Shown here piece after piece: positions 25,277-33,297 of a DNA stretch of 64,000 nucleotides. A program made the position numbers and the translations under genes. Below the pieces are notes generated by a model. It saw nothing but the letters and a program-made list of their open reading frames with translations, was not told where the DNA came from and did no database searches. Position 1 is the first letter of the stretch. The number at the start of each line of letters is the position of its first letter. The stretch covers positions 1 through 64,000 of the forward strand of contig CBDDHW010000063.1 of assembly GCA_965228575.1 (NCBI GenBank), given 5' to 3'. The stretch is from UBA11612 sp965228575 (lineage in GTDB: Bacteria > Pseudomonadota > Alphaproteobacteria > Rhodospirillales > Rhodospirillaceae).

Positions 25277-26184
25277 CGATCTTTCGGATCCAAGGCATCA
25301 CGAATGCCATCGCCCAAGAAATTGAAGCAGAACAATGTCACCGTCATGAAGGCCGCTGGAACCAAAAGTGTTCGCGGCGTGATTTCCATTTCCGCCGCGC
25401 CTTCATTGATCAGCATCCCCCAGCTTGTAAGCGGTTCTTGAACACCAAGGCCGAGGAAGCTTAGAAAGCTTTCGAGGAGTATGACCTGCGGAATAGTGAG
25501 CGTGACGTAAACAATAACGACGCCCAAGACGTTTGGCACAATATGACGCCAAATAATTCCGGCTGTCGTCCCCCCCGCTGCGTGCGCCGCTTCGATAAAC
25601 TCTTTGTTTCGTAAGGACAATGTTTGCCCGCGCACAATACGCGACATGGTGAGCCATTCTACACAGCCGATCGCAAGAAACATCAAGATGAAATTTCGGC
25701 CGAACACGACCATCAGAATAATGACGAAGAATGTCAGAGGCACAGAATACATAAGGTCGACAAAGCGCATCAAAAATTGATCGACGCGCCCGCCGAGAAA
25801 ACCGGCCAGCGCACCCACTGTAACGCCTATAAAAAGCGCGACGGCTGTCGCAAGGATGCCGACGGTCAGTGAAATACGACCGCCCACCAACGTGCGCGCT
25901 AAAAGATCTCGGCCGACATAGTCCGTACCTAAGTAATGGCCAAGCTCAAAGGATGGTGGAAGCGCTTCGATATAGTCCCAATTGATTTCATCATACGCCC
26001 AGGGCAGTGCGTAAGGTCCGAGGAACGACGCCAATCCGATAAAAATTAGGATGATTAAACTTGCAACGGCGGCGCGATTTCGCAGCAAACGCCGCCAAGC
26101 ATCTTGCCACAGGCTGCGGCCCTCAACGGTGGCCGCAGCCTCGAGCGTATCACCATGGCGAGATGCCAGATTAATGGTGTTCAT
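25273..26184 (-). CDS. oppC: Oligopeptide ABC transporter permease (OppC type)
   Basis: A 303-residue inner-membrane permease. The N-terminal cytoplasmic stretch is followed by a helix and the conserved HYLGTDYVGRDLLARTLVGG segment, then five further helices. The cytoplasmic coupling loop EFIEAAHAAGGTTAGIIWRH contains the EAA motif that meets the ATPases. It overlaps the end of oppB by 14 bases. It forms the translocation channel together with OppB. Confidence 0.93.
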   Translation of the reverse strand: MNTINLASRHGDTLEAAATVEGRSLWQDAWRRLLRNRAAVASLIILIFIGLASFLGPYALPWAYDEINWDYIEALPPSFELGHYLGTDYVGRDLLARTLVGGRISLTVGILATAVALFIGVTVGALAGFLGGRVDQFLMRFVDLMYSVPLTFFVIILMVVFGRNFILMFLAIGCVEWLTMSRIVRGQTLSLRNKEFIEAAHAAGGTTAGIIWRHIVPNVLGVVIVYVTLTIPQVILLESFLSFLGLGVQEPLTSWGMLINEGAAEMEITPRTLLVPAAFMTVTLFCFNFLGDGIRDALDPKDR

Positions 26185-27112
26185 AACGCACCTTCGGATC
26201 TAGCAAACCATAGAGGAGGTCCACCACGATATTCATAATGATGATAAGTCCCGCGCTTAAGATCGTAACCCCCATGACGAGCGTGTAGTCACGATTAAGC
26301 GCACCTTGCACAAAATATCGTCCGATCCCCGGAATCTGAAAAATGGTTTCGATAACCATAGACCCCGTTAGAACGAATGCGACCGCGGGTCCCAGATACG
26401 TGACCACCGGGGTCATGGCCGTTTTCATGGCATGGCGCATGACCACCGCGCGAAACGGTAGCCCTTTGGCGCGCGCGGTGCGCACATAGTTTGTACGCAT
26501 CGCCTCGATCATGCTTCCTCTGCTGATGCGCGCAATGTAGGCGATGAACGGCAACGACAACGCAAAGACGGGCAAGATACGGTATTCCAGCCCGCCATTT
26601 CCCCACCCTCCTGCGGGGAGGTTAAACGCGGTGTCTTTGAGCCACACACCAAAAACCAAGATCAGAACGTGACCCATTACAAAATTGGGAATGACAATGC
26701 CGGTCATGGAGATCGCCGAGACGGTGTAGTCACGCGCGCTATTTTGAGCGAGCGCAGCCAGAACGCCCATTGGCACGCCGATGAATACAGCAAGCAAAAT
26801 TGCACTTAGACCATTTTGGATACTGACCGGGAGCCCTTGGGCAATCAGTTCGGTGACAGTGAAGTCTTGATACCGAAAAGACGGACCAAAGTCGCCTTGG
26901 AGCAAGTTCCAGAGATAATCCAGATATTGTTGCCAAAGCGTTGCATCTAGATTGTAGCGAGCACGCAAGTTCGCGAGCACCTCGGTGGGAACCGGGGCTT
27001 CCGCATCAAATGGACCGCCCGGCGTAAGGCGCATTAAAAAGAAACATACGGTGATGATGACCCAAAGGGTCGGAATGCCTATGGCGAGCCGCTTCGCAAG
27101 GTATGACCACAT
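26171..27112 (-). CDS. oppB: Oligopeptide ABC transporter permease (OppB type)
   Basis: A 313-residue permease beginning YLAKRLAIGIPTLWVIIT, the typical OppB start, with six membrane helices. The coupling loop NYVRTARAKGLPFRAVVMRH holds the EAA-like motif. It ends with a 14-base overlap into oppC and starts 70 bases after the substrate-binding-protein gene. The ligand, whether peptide, glutathione or another compound, cannot be fixed from the permease. Confidence 0.93.
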   Translation of the reverse strand: MWSYLAKRLAIGIPTLWVIITVCFFLMRLTPGGPFDAEAPVPTEVLANLRARYNLDATLWQQYLDYLWNLLQGDFGPSFRYQDFTVTELIAQGLPVSIQNGLSAILLAVFIGVPMGVLAALAQNSARDYTVSAISMTGIVIPNFVMGHVLILVFGVWLKDTAFNLPAGGWGNGGLEYRILPVFALSLPFIAYIARISRGSMIEAMRTNYVRTARAKGLPFRAVVMRHAMKTAMTPVVTYLGPAVAFVLTGSMVIETIFQIPGIGRYFVQGALNRDYTLVMGVTILSAGLIIIMNIVVDLLYGLLDPKVRYEHH

Positions 27113-27182
27113 CCGCCTTCGACACCCTAGCCAATGAGCACTGACCTAAGACCATAGCCGCGCATGACGCGCGCGCCAAGCT

Positions 27183-28781
27183 CTACTGAACCGGAGACGG
27201 CTGCTCCGCGCTTTGCACTGATAAGTAGCGAAATGGATGGATGCCATAGGGATTGGCGTCCCAACCTTGCACCCGCGCCGCAACGGCGCGGTGTGGGTTG
27301 AAATAGAAGATGGGAAAAACCGTTTGGTCCTGTATCAAAATATTCTCGACGCTGGCGATAAACGAGGGACGTAGGGTTTCATCCAATACCGAGTCTGCGG
27401 CCTCAAGGGTCTGGTCGAAATCCGGGTCCGCATACCCGGTCACGTTCCGCGGTCCGGCAGTGCTCGCAAAGTACTCCAAATATCCCATGGGCTTTGCGCT
27501 AACCGCCGGCCAATAGCTCAAGGCCAGATCGTAGTCGCCCGATTCCAATAGACGATCATATTCAGCACCACTCTTTCCCTCCGCAGTAACGTTCACATGT
27601 AACGGTGTCCACGTTTCCACGAGTTTTTGGGACACGAACTCGTGGATGCTTCCTTTTGGAAAAATCAGCGTCAAAGATTGAGGGTTTTTTTCATCTACTT
27701 TTATTTCGGAGAGCAATACCTCGGCGATTGGCAAGCGCATCTCAGACCTCAGCGCGGCGTAGGGCGAGCGCGGGGACAGTGTTTCGTCGAGAACGCTCGG
27801 CGGGACCACTTTGTACGCAGCCACAATATCTTTGGCTCCCGAGTTTTGAACGATCGCCTGTCTATCAATCGTCATTGCCAGCGCATGTCGCATATTGCGT
27901 TCGCTCAAAAGAGGACGGCGTACGTTGGCTGCAACGAAATAGAGGTTCTCTCCGCTCTCTTGTCTTCCGATTGCCTCATGCCCTCCATCTCCAAGCGCAA
28001 ACGGAAAGCCGAGCGTAAGGTCAGCCTCACCATTAACGACCATCGCATTCGCTCGATCGACACTTTCCGCAATAACAAGATCAATGCGGTCCAAAGCAAC
28101 AGACTCGGCGTCGAAGAAATGAGGGTTTTTTTGCAAAGCCAACCCTGACTCTGACATTGCAGCGGTGAACGCACCGCTCGTCACCATGCCGCCGGGCGTA
28201 GTCCACGCTCCGTCGTCCACCGCATGACGAGGAATTGGAGCTGCGACTGGCCGGCTTAAGACTTCGAGAAAGTGTACCGAGGGCCTGCGCAAGGTAATTT
28301 CCAATCGGCCAAACGGCCGTGTGGTTATGCCAAGCTCATCGGCGGGACTCTCTCCGCTGTTCACACCTTCGGCGCCTTGAATCGAAAACAGATCGCCGGC
28401 AAATGGTGCGCCCGTGTCCGGGTCCAACGCCCTTCGAAAACCGGCGACAAAATCTCGTGCCTGAATCCGGCGGTCATCAGACCATCGCACGCCGCTACGC
28501 AGGGAAAACGTGTAGACCAAGCCATCGGGACTAACCTCCCAGGACTCAGCAAGACCTGGGATCAAATTGCCCTGAGAATCTCGCGCGATAAGCCCAACAA
28601 ACAATTCGCTTGCGATCGCAAGGGATACAGCTGACTTGGCTTTGTGCGGGTCCAACTCGGCGGGCATTTCGGGAAGCGCAACACGCAAAGACGTTTGCGC
28701 GCGGCTTTCGATCCCGCCCATCAGGACAAAACACAAACACACCAAAAAGAGGTGCTTTACGACGTCGAGATGCTTTTGCAC
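27183..28781 (-). CDS. oppA: Peptide ABC transporter substrate-binding protein (SBP family 5, OppA-like)
   Basis: A roughly 532-residue periplasmic binding protein. I set the start at a GTG (28781), eight bases after the stop of the upstream hydrolase gene, because it gives a clean signal peptide ending near IESRAQ. Upstream in-frame residues overlap that gene and carry no signal. Family elements include PAELDPHKAKSAVS, LAESWEVSPDGLVYTFSLR, and the C-terminal peptide-binding lobe with FYFNPHRAVAARVQGW. It delivers ligand to OppBC. The peptide preference is not readable by eye. Confidence 0.9.
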   Translation of the reverse strand: MQKHLDVVKHLFLVCLCFVLMGGIESRAQTSLRVALPEMPAELDPHKAKSAVSLAIASELFVGLIARDSQGNLIPGLAESWEVSPDGLVYTFSLRSGVRWSDDRRIQARDFVAGFRRALDPDTGAPFAGDLFSIQGAEGVNSGESPADELGITTRPFGRLEITLRRPSVHFLEVLSRPVAAPIPRHAVDDGAWTTPGGMVTSGAFTAAMSESGLALQKNPHFFDAESVALDRIDLVIAESVDRANAMVVNGEADLTLGFPFALGDGGHEAIGRQESGENLYFVAANVRRPLLSERNMRHALAMTIDRQAIVQNSGAKDIVAAYKVVPPSVLDETLSPRSPYAALRSEMRLPIAEVLLSEIKVDEKNPQSLTLIFPKGSIHEFVSQKLVETWTPLHVNVTAEGKSGAEYDRLLESGDYDLALSYWPAVSAKPMGYLEYFASTAGPRNVTGYADPDFDQTLEAADSVLDETLRPSFIASVENILIQDQTVFPIFYFNPHRAVAARVQGWDANPYGIHPFRYLSVQSAEQPSPVQ

Positions 28782-28788
28782 AAATGAC

Positions 28789-29628
28789 CTACACTGATCG
28801 CTCGGAAATGACCGTGTTTGCGAGAACGCCAATATCTTCGATCTCGACCTCAACCTGATCGCCCGGCCGGAGCCATTTTGGAGGTTTGCGCGCAGCTCCC
28901 ACGCCTGCGGGTGTGCCGGTTGCGATAACGTCCCCCGGCTCCAAATGGGTAAAGGCAGATACATAAGAGATGATTTCCGAAACTGAATAAATCATTTGCG
29001 ACGTGCTGGCATGCTGAACCACTTCGCCATTTACACGGGTTGAAATTGTGAGGTTTTGAGGATCTGCAACCTCGGCCGCTGGGATAAGCCAAGGCCCACA
29101 GGCCCCTGACGAATCAAAATTTTTCCCCGCCGTAAAGGAATGTTTTTGAAAATCGCGGACGCTTCCGTCCAAAAAACAGGTGTATCCCGCCACGTGAGAT
29201 AACGCTTTGTCCGTCGGTATGCGGCGCCCACCTCTGCCAATAACGACCGCGAGTTCACCTTCGTAATCGTATTGATCTGACGCACTCGGACACACAATGG
29301 ACTGACGATGTCCAACCAGAGACTGAGGCGTGCGCATAAAAAGATTGGGTTGGGCAGGAGCTTCACCGCCCATTTCCGCCGCGTGTTCGCTATAATTCTT
29401 TCCAACACAAATGACGCGCGCGGCATCCGGAACCACTTGCAACAAGACAACCTTGTCCAAAGGAGCCGTAGGCTCGCGTTCGGAAGCAACCGACTGCAAA
29501 TTCCCCAGGGGTCCGGTCGCGAGCACCGCGCGCAAGGACGGGCCGGCGTCGGAGAGATCAACAATGTTCTCTCCTATAACAGCGCCAAAACGCGGGCCTT
29601 GAGAGTATTCGTAGCTCACAAACTTCAT
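28789..29628 (-). CDS. Fumarylacetoacetate hydrolase (FAH) family protein
   Basis: A 279-residue enzyme of the FAH/2-keto-pentenoate hydratase superfamily, acting on C-C bonds of acylpyruvate-type substrates with a divalent metal. Metal-site and core elements are ICVGKNYSEHAAE, YDYEGELAVVIGRGG (glutamates), FLDGSVRDFQ, FTAGKNFDSSGACGPWL and GDVIATGTPAGVG. The start could be either of two ATGs six bases apart (29634 or 29628); the second gives the common MKFVSY beginning. It is the first gene of the run leading into oppABCDF, so it may degrade a product of the imported substrate. Confidence 0.9.
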   Translation of the reverse strand: MKFVSYEYSQGPRFGAVIGENIVDLSDAGPSLRAVLATGPLGNLQSVASEREPTAPLDKVVLLQVVPDAARVICVGKNYSEHAAEMGGEAPAQPNLFMRTPQSLVGHRQSIVCPSASDQYDYEGELAVVIGRGGRRIPTDKALSHVAGYTCFLDGSVRDFQKHSFTAGKNFDSSGACGPWLIPAAEVADPQNLTISTRVNGEVVQHASTSQMIYSVSEIISYVSAFTHLEPGDVIATGTPAGVGAARKPPKWLRPGDQVEVEIEDIGVLANTVISERSV

Positions 29629-29694
29629 ATGCATCGGTAGGTCACACAGGTCTGATAAATGGCGGGAAGTTCGATCACGATGGGTTGCGGAGCA

Positions 29695-30162
29695 TCACTC
29701 GGGCAATATCACAGCATCGATAACATGGATGAACCCGTTGTCGGCGATAACGTCGGCTTTGACAACGCGCGCACCTCCAACCATTACATTTTTGGTCGCA
29801 TCGATCAGGATCGTACCGCCATCGACCGTTACAGCTTCCAAGCGCTTGCCGAGAATATCCCGCGAGGTCACTTCTCCGGCGACGATATGATTGCGAATAA
29901 CGGCTCCCAGCCGTTCCAGATTTTGCGGTTTAAGCAGATCACGAAGTTCCTCAACAGGAAGCTGAACGAACGCATCGTCCGTTGGCGCAAAGATCGTCCA
30001 CGGGCCCGGGCTTTCCAGTGTTTCGATTAAACCGGTATTTGTTGCTGCAAGGAGTAACGTGTTGAACGTCCCGGCCTCTCTCGCAGTCTCGATGATGTCC
30101 TTGGCTTGAACACCAAAGGGGACGCATATGAAAACGAATGCAATAAAAGATTGGCGAATCAT
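29695..30162 (-). CDS. Secreted fasciclin (FAS1) domain protein
   Basis: A 155-residue exported protein with signal peptide MIRQSFIAFVFICVPFGVQA and a single fasciclin domain: IIETAREAGTFNTLLLAA at the start, TIFAPTDDAFVQLP (FAS1 H1-like motif), and IRNHIVAGEV near the middle. The C-terminus ends with IHVIDAVILPE, the conserved last strand. FAS1 proteins mediate adhesion or surface interaction. It stands alone, with no co-directed neighbour directly before it. Confidence 0.9.
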   Translation of the reverse strand: MIRQSFIAFVFICVPFGVQAKDIIETAREAGTFNTLLLAATNTGLIETLESPGPWTIFAPTDDAFVQLPVEELRDLLKPQNLERLGAVIRNHIVAGEVTSRDILGKRLEAVTVDGGTILIDATKNVMVGGARVVKADVIADNGFIHVIDAVILPE

Positions 30163-30305
30163 GGCCTACACAATTGAGTAAAGGTTCACAGCAGATGCAA
30201 TGGTATTCTCGGCCCGCTATAAAAATAGCGCAACCAGAGACTTAACTGCGGTACGGCTGCGAATTAGGAATCGCACAAGGACCGAAACTGGAGGGCTCTT
30301 AGAAG

Positions 30306-30557
30306 ATGACAGCCAATCAAAATCCCACCCCCCCGCAACCGGAGATGCATTCTGAGATTTCTGCGCTGATCGGTGCAATCGCGAAGGCGTTTGCGATCAC
30401 CGAGTCGCAAGCGATCGAAGCGCTGGAAAGAGACGCGGTGGCAATGGAGTTTCAGCAGGATAGCAACGGAAATCGGTATGTCGCCGCAACCTACGACGGC
30501 CAAACCGCACGAATTTATCAGGGGGCCATAAAACGCCCGAACGATAGCGATTCCTAA
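30306..30557 (+). CDS. Small hypothetical protein
   Basis: An 83-residue soluble protein that I do not recognise. It begins with a proline-rich stretch, continues with a helical segment (HSEISALIGAIAKAFAITES) and ends in a region rich in polar residues (QQDSNGNRYVAATYDGQTA). A start ATG follows a GGAGGGCTCTTAGA sequence at a suitable distance. It is co-directed with the MarR gene 68 bases downstream. It is too short to exclude a chance frame, but it is the only sensible gene in this gap. Confidence 0.55.
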   Translation: MTANQNPTPPQPEMHSEISALIGAIAKAFAITESQAIEALERDAVAMEFQQDSNGNRYVAATYDGQTARIYQGAIKRPNDSDS

Positions 30558-30604
30558 ACTTCCGCCCCTGCGGGACAAAAATATTCTGGCTAATCTCGCA
30601 ATTT

Positions 30605-30622
30605 ATGATGTATATACATCAT
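30605..30622. promoter_or_regulatory. 18-bp perfect palindrome at the marR start, candidate operator O1
   Basis: ATGATGTATATACATCAT is fully self-complementary and ends four bases before the marR ATG, where it would cover the ribosome site. This is where an autorepressor would bind. A related element (31085-31102) lies just after the marR gene. Confidence 0.65.
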
Positions 30623-30625
30623 TAA

Positions 30626-31075
30626 ATGAAACATTTAGACCCTGATGAACCTCAATCTGTTGATGCGAATGCCATTTCTCAGGTTTGCCTGTGTCACCAC
30701 ATCCGACGCACCGCGAGGACAGTAACGCGCCTATTTGACCGTGCACTACAGAAGATCGGGTTAAACTACAGTCAATTTAACATGTTAGTTGTGATTGCCA
30801 CGCTGGAGCCCGCCTCCAGCTCGGATGTGGCGCGAGCTATGGCAATGGACCGGACCACCTTGAGCCGAAATATCAAGGCTCTCAACCGCTTGGAGTATAT
30901 CGATGTCATCGCCGGGAGTGGGCGGCGCGCCGGGATTCTTAAGCTCTCGCCCGCAGGACATGCGATTTTGAAAACCGGCAGCGCACTTTGGCGTAACGCA
31001 CAGAGAGAGGTCACAAACACTCTCGGCCCGGCGAAAACCAGCCAACTCCTCGAGATTCTGACAGAGAGACTCTAG
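30626..31075 (+). CDS. MarR family transcriptional regulator
   Basis: A 149-residue winged-helix dimeric repressor of the MarR family. The recognition helix and wing read SSDVARAMAMDRTTLSRNIKAL and the wing continues with GRRAGILKLSPAGHAIL. Two cysteines occur near residues 18 and 20 (QVCLCHHIRRTART), which might sense oxidants, as in OhrR-like members; this is only a suggestion. The gene sits between two related palindromes and is followed by the cyclic-nucleotide-binding TPR gene in the same direction. It is likely autoregulated. Confidence 0.92.
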   Translation: MKHLDPDEPQSVDANAISQVCLCHHIRRTARTVTRLFDRALQKIGLNYSQFNMLVVIATLEPASSSDVARAMAMDRTTLSRNIKALNRLEYIDVIAGSGRRAGILKLSPAGHAILKTGSALWRNAQREVTNTLGPAKTSQLLEILTERL

Positions 31076-31084
31076 AACTGTTTT

Positions 31085-31102
31085 ATATTGCATATACAAC
31101 AT
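31085..31102. promoter_or_regulatory. Second, imperfect palindrome downstream of marR, candidate operator O2
   Basis: ATATTGCATATACAACAT matches the 30605-30622 palindrome at 14 of 18 positions, including the central ATATACA. Its two halves agree at 7 of 9 positions. It lies in the 167-bp gap before the cyclic-nucleotide-binding TPR gene and could let the MarR protein control that gene too. Confidence 0.5.
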
Positions 31103-31242
31103 AAACTTTGGGACGAACGAGGACTGATTTCTCTTCGTAGCTAGCTCTCGTAGCTGCATCAGTTAACCTTTATTAAACCGTTCCTGACCGATATTTGGGC
31201 TGCAACGTCACGCAGAAGCGTCCACGTATCTAGGGAAATCCC

Positions 31243-33219
31243 GTGAGAACGGTCACTCAAAGCTTTAAAGACAAAGAGATCATCTACCGGCAAGGGGATG
31301 AGAGCGATTGGGCCTTCGAAGTTCTCGAAGGGTCAGTCGAGCTTATTAAAGATGGCCCTGAGGGTGTGACGATCCTCGCCCGGCACCGCGCCGGAGAGCT
31401 CTTCGGTGAGATGGGTATTTTGGATAATGCCCCGCGCCCGGCGACGGCCCGGTGTAGAGGTGCGGTAACGCTTAAAGCGATTCCGCGCGACGAATTTTTG
31501 AATCAAGTTGAGGCCGATCCCGACACAGCCTTAAAGGTTATGACGAAGTTGGCGCGGCGTATGCGCTCGCCCGAAGGCGGCGATGTAATTCGGGCTGAAG
31601 CCTATAAAGCGGCTGCCGCGAAACTTCCCGTTCCCGTGAGTGAACCCACGGCGGAAACCACAACAGCGCCTCCGGTCAGACTTGGCCGACCGCTACCGAC
31701 GAATCTCATTGGTGAGCGTAAGCCAAATCTTCTCGAAAAACTTATCGATTCGGTTGTCAAAGATCCAACGCGGCGCCCAGGCAAAAAATCTAAAGCCCCG
31801 ACGCCCAGTGATATCCTTATCATGGTCGGCAAATTCAATGACGACTACGAAGACATGCAACATCAATTGCTGTTGCAATCGCTTGAAGGAATTCCTGGAA
31901 CGCGCGTCGTTGCCATTGAGCGAGACCTAACTCAGTTTGTGGCTGGGCTGAACGAACCCGATAGCATATTCAACGACGACGTCATGAAACGTGCGACGCG
32001 AGAAGGCCGTCGCTGGATGGCCGACCAGAATGCCGATCTCTTAATCTGGGGAAGTATCGATTCGACGGGCCGCAATTTAGAACTGCACTTTACTGCAACG
32101 GCTTCAAGCCCCGGCGAGCGACCGGGACGCTTTACCCATTTAAACGTTCTGACGGTCCCGGTCGATTTTTACACAGACTGGGTGCCGCTCGTTCGCGCGG
32201 TCATTCTCGCAGCGACAGATCCCCGCAGCTTTTCTCAAGGACGCATATTGCGATCTGCCCTTCCGGCCATCACCGCTTCAGCCAAGGCCATGGGCCTTGA
32301 TCCCTCGGCGGGAATGGAGCCGATCGAACGCGCCTCTATCATGTTTTGCTACGGGAACGCATGCGCTGTATGCGCTCAACTTGAAGGTGATCGCGGTTGG
32401 TATCAGACCGCGGTTGAAGCTTGGCGCGCTGCCGTTGACCTCATCCCGAACGATAAGGGCCCACTTCTTGGCCAGTTATACCAACAGCTGGGACTCACGC
32501 TCCAGATTATCGCCGAGCGTACCAACGATAGTGATTGTTTAGAGCAGGCCGCCGACGCCTACCGACGCGCCTTGATACATATTTCCCGGCGCAACCAAAC
32601 CGTTGACTGGGGATTGATGAAATACCGGTTGGGGTGCGTGTTATACAAAATCGATATGGCGATCGGCGATGACAATGCTTTGCGAGAAGCCATTCACGCA
32701 TGCCAGGCCTCGCGGCAAATTTTCAACAAGTACACTCATCCAATTCGCTGGTCCGAGATTTCAAACTCTCTCGCACAAATTCTTCAGGTCTACGGCGACA
32801 ACGTGCGAAGCGTGCCGATTCTCGAATACGCAGTTAAATGCTGCGTGGCTTCGTTGCATGTTCGCACCCCCGACACCGCGCCGCTTCAATGGGCCTCCAT
32901 ACAAAACACTTTAGGGTCTGCATTGTTTTTGTTGGCCAAACATACCGGCGAATGGGAGTACATGCGCCAATCTTCGGAGGCCTTTCGCATGGCCCTGACG
33001 GTGTATAAGGATCACGGTATCAACCGAATGGCGATTATCACCGAGCGCAACTTGTCGCGCGCCGAAAAACAAATCGAAACAGCAAGCGAAAAGCAGATGG
33101 CTGACCCGGTTTGGGCACAAAGCTTCAACATAACGGACGATGACGACGGTTATGATTGGCAGGCGTTCTTGGATGGCGCGAACGCGGGATTCGAAGACCA
33201 AATCGACGAAGTCGCCTAA
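31243..33219 (+). CDS. Cyclic nucleotide-binding domain protein with TolB_N-like and TPR-like regions
   Basis: A 658-residue soluble protein. Residues 1-115 form a CRP-like cyclic nucleotide-binding domain with a complete phosphate-binding cassette (GELFGEMGILDNAPRPATA, Glu56 and Arg65). A proline-rich linker (about 130-185) leads to an alpha/beta segment with VVAIERDLTQ and ADLLIWGSIDSTG, reminiscent of the TolB N-terminal domain of class III cyclases. Residues about 380-600 are helical and TPR-like (AVEAWRAAVDLIP, AADAYRRALIHI). No helix-turn-helix or catalytic domain is seen. GTG start with AGGGA six bases before. Role unknown; probably a ligand-gated scaffold. It may be under the MarR regulator. 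Confidence 0.85.
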   Translation: MRTVTQSFKDKEIIYRQGDESDWAFEVLEGSVELIKDGPEGVTILARHRAGELFGEMGILDNAPRPATARCRGAVTLKAIPRDEFLNQVEADPDTALKVMTKLARRMRSPEGGDVIRAEAYKAAAAKLPVPVSEPTAETTTAPPVRLGRPLPTNLIGERKPNLLEKLIDSVVKDPTRRPGKKSKAPTPSDILIMVGKFNDDYEDMQHQLLLQSLEGIPGTRVVAIERDLTQFVAGLNEPDSIFNDDVMKRATREGRRWMADQNADLLIWGSIDSTGRNLELHFTATASSPGERPGRFTHLNVLTVPVDFYTDWVPLVRAVILAATDPRSFSQGRILRSALPAITASAKAMGLDPSAGMEPIERASIMFCYGNACAVCAQLEGDRGWYQTAVEAWRAAVDLIPNDKGPLLGQLYQQLGLTLQIIAERTNDSDCLEQAADAYRRALIHISRRNQTVDWGLMKYRLGCVLYKIDMAIGDDNALREAIHACQASRQIFNKYTHPIRWSEISNSLAQILQVYGDNVRSVPILEYAVKCCVASLHVRTPDTAPLQWASIQNTLGSALFLLAKHTGEWEYMRQSSEAFRMALTVYKDHGINRMAIITERNLSRAEKQIETASEKQMADPVWAQSFNITDDDDGYDWQAFLDGANAGFEDQIDEVA

Positions 33220-33297
33220 ACTTTTTTCTTCTCGGAAACTGAACTGAGTTAAACTGCGGGCCCACCACTCGGCCGCCAGCCGTAAGAGCCTACAGCC

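Noticed and set aside
27627..28148. A 173-codon frame on the plus strand
   Set aside because: It is antisense to oppA, whose reading frame, signal peptide and SBP features are convincing.
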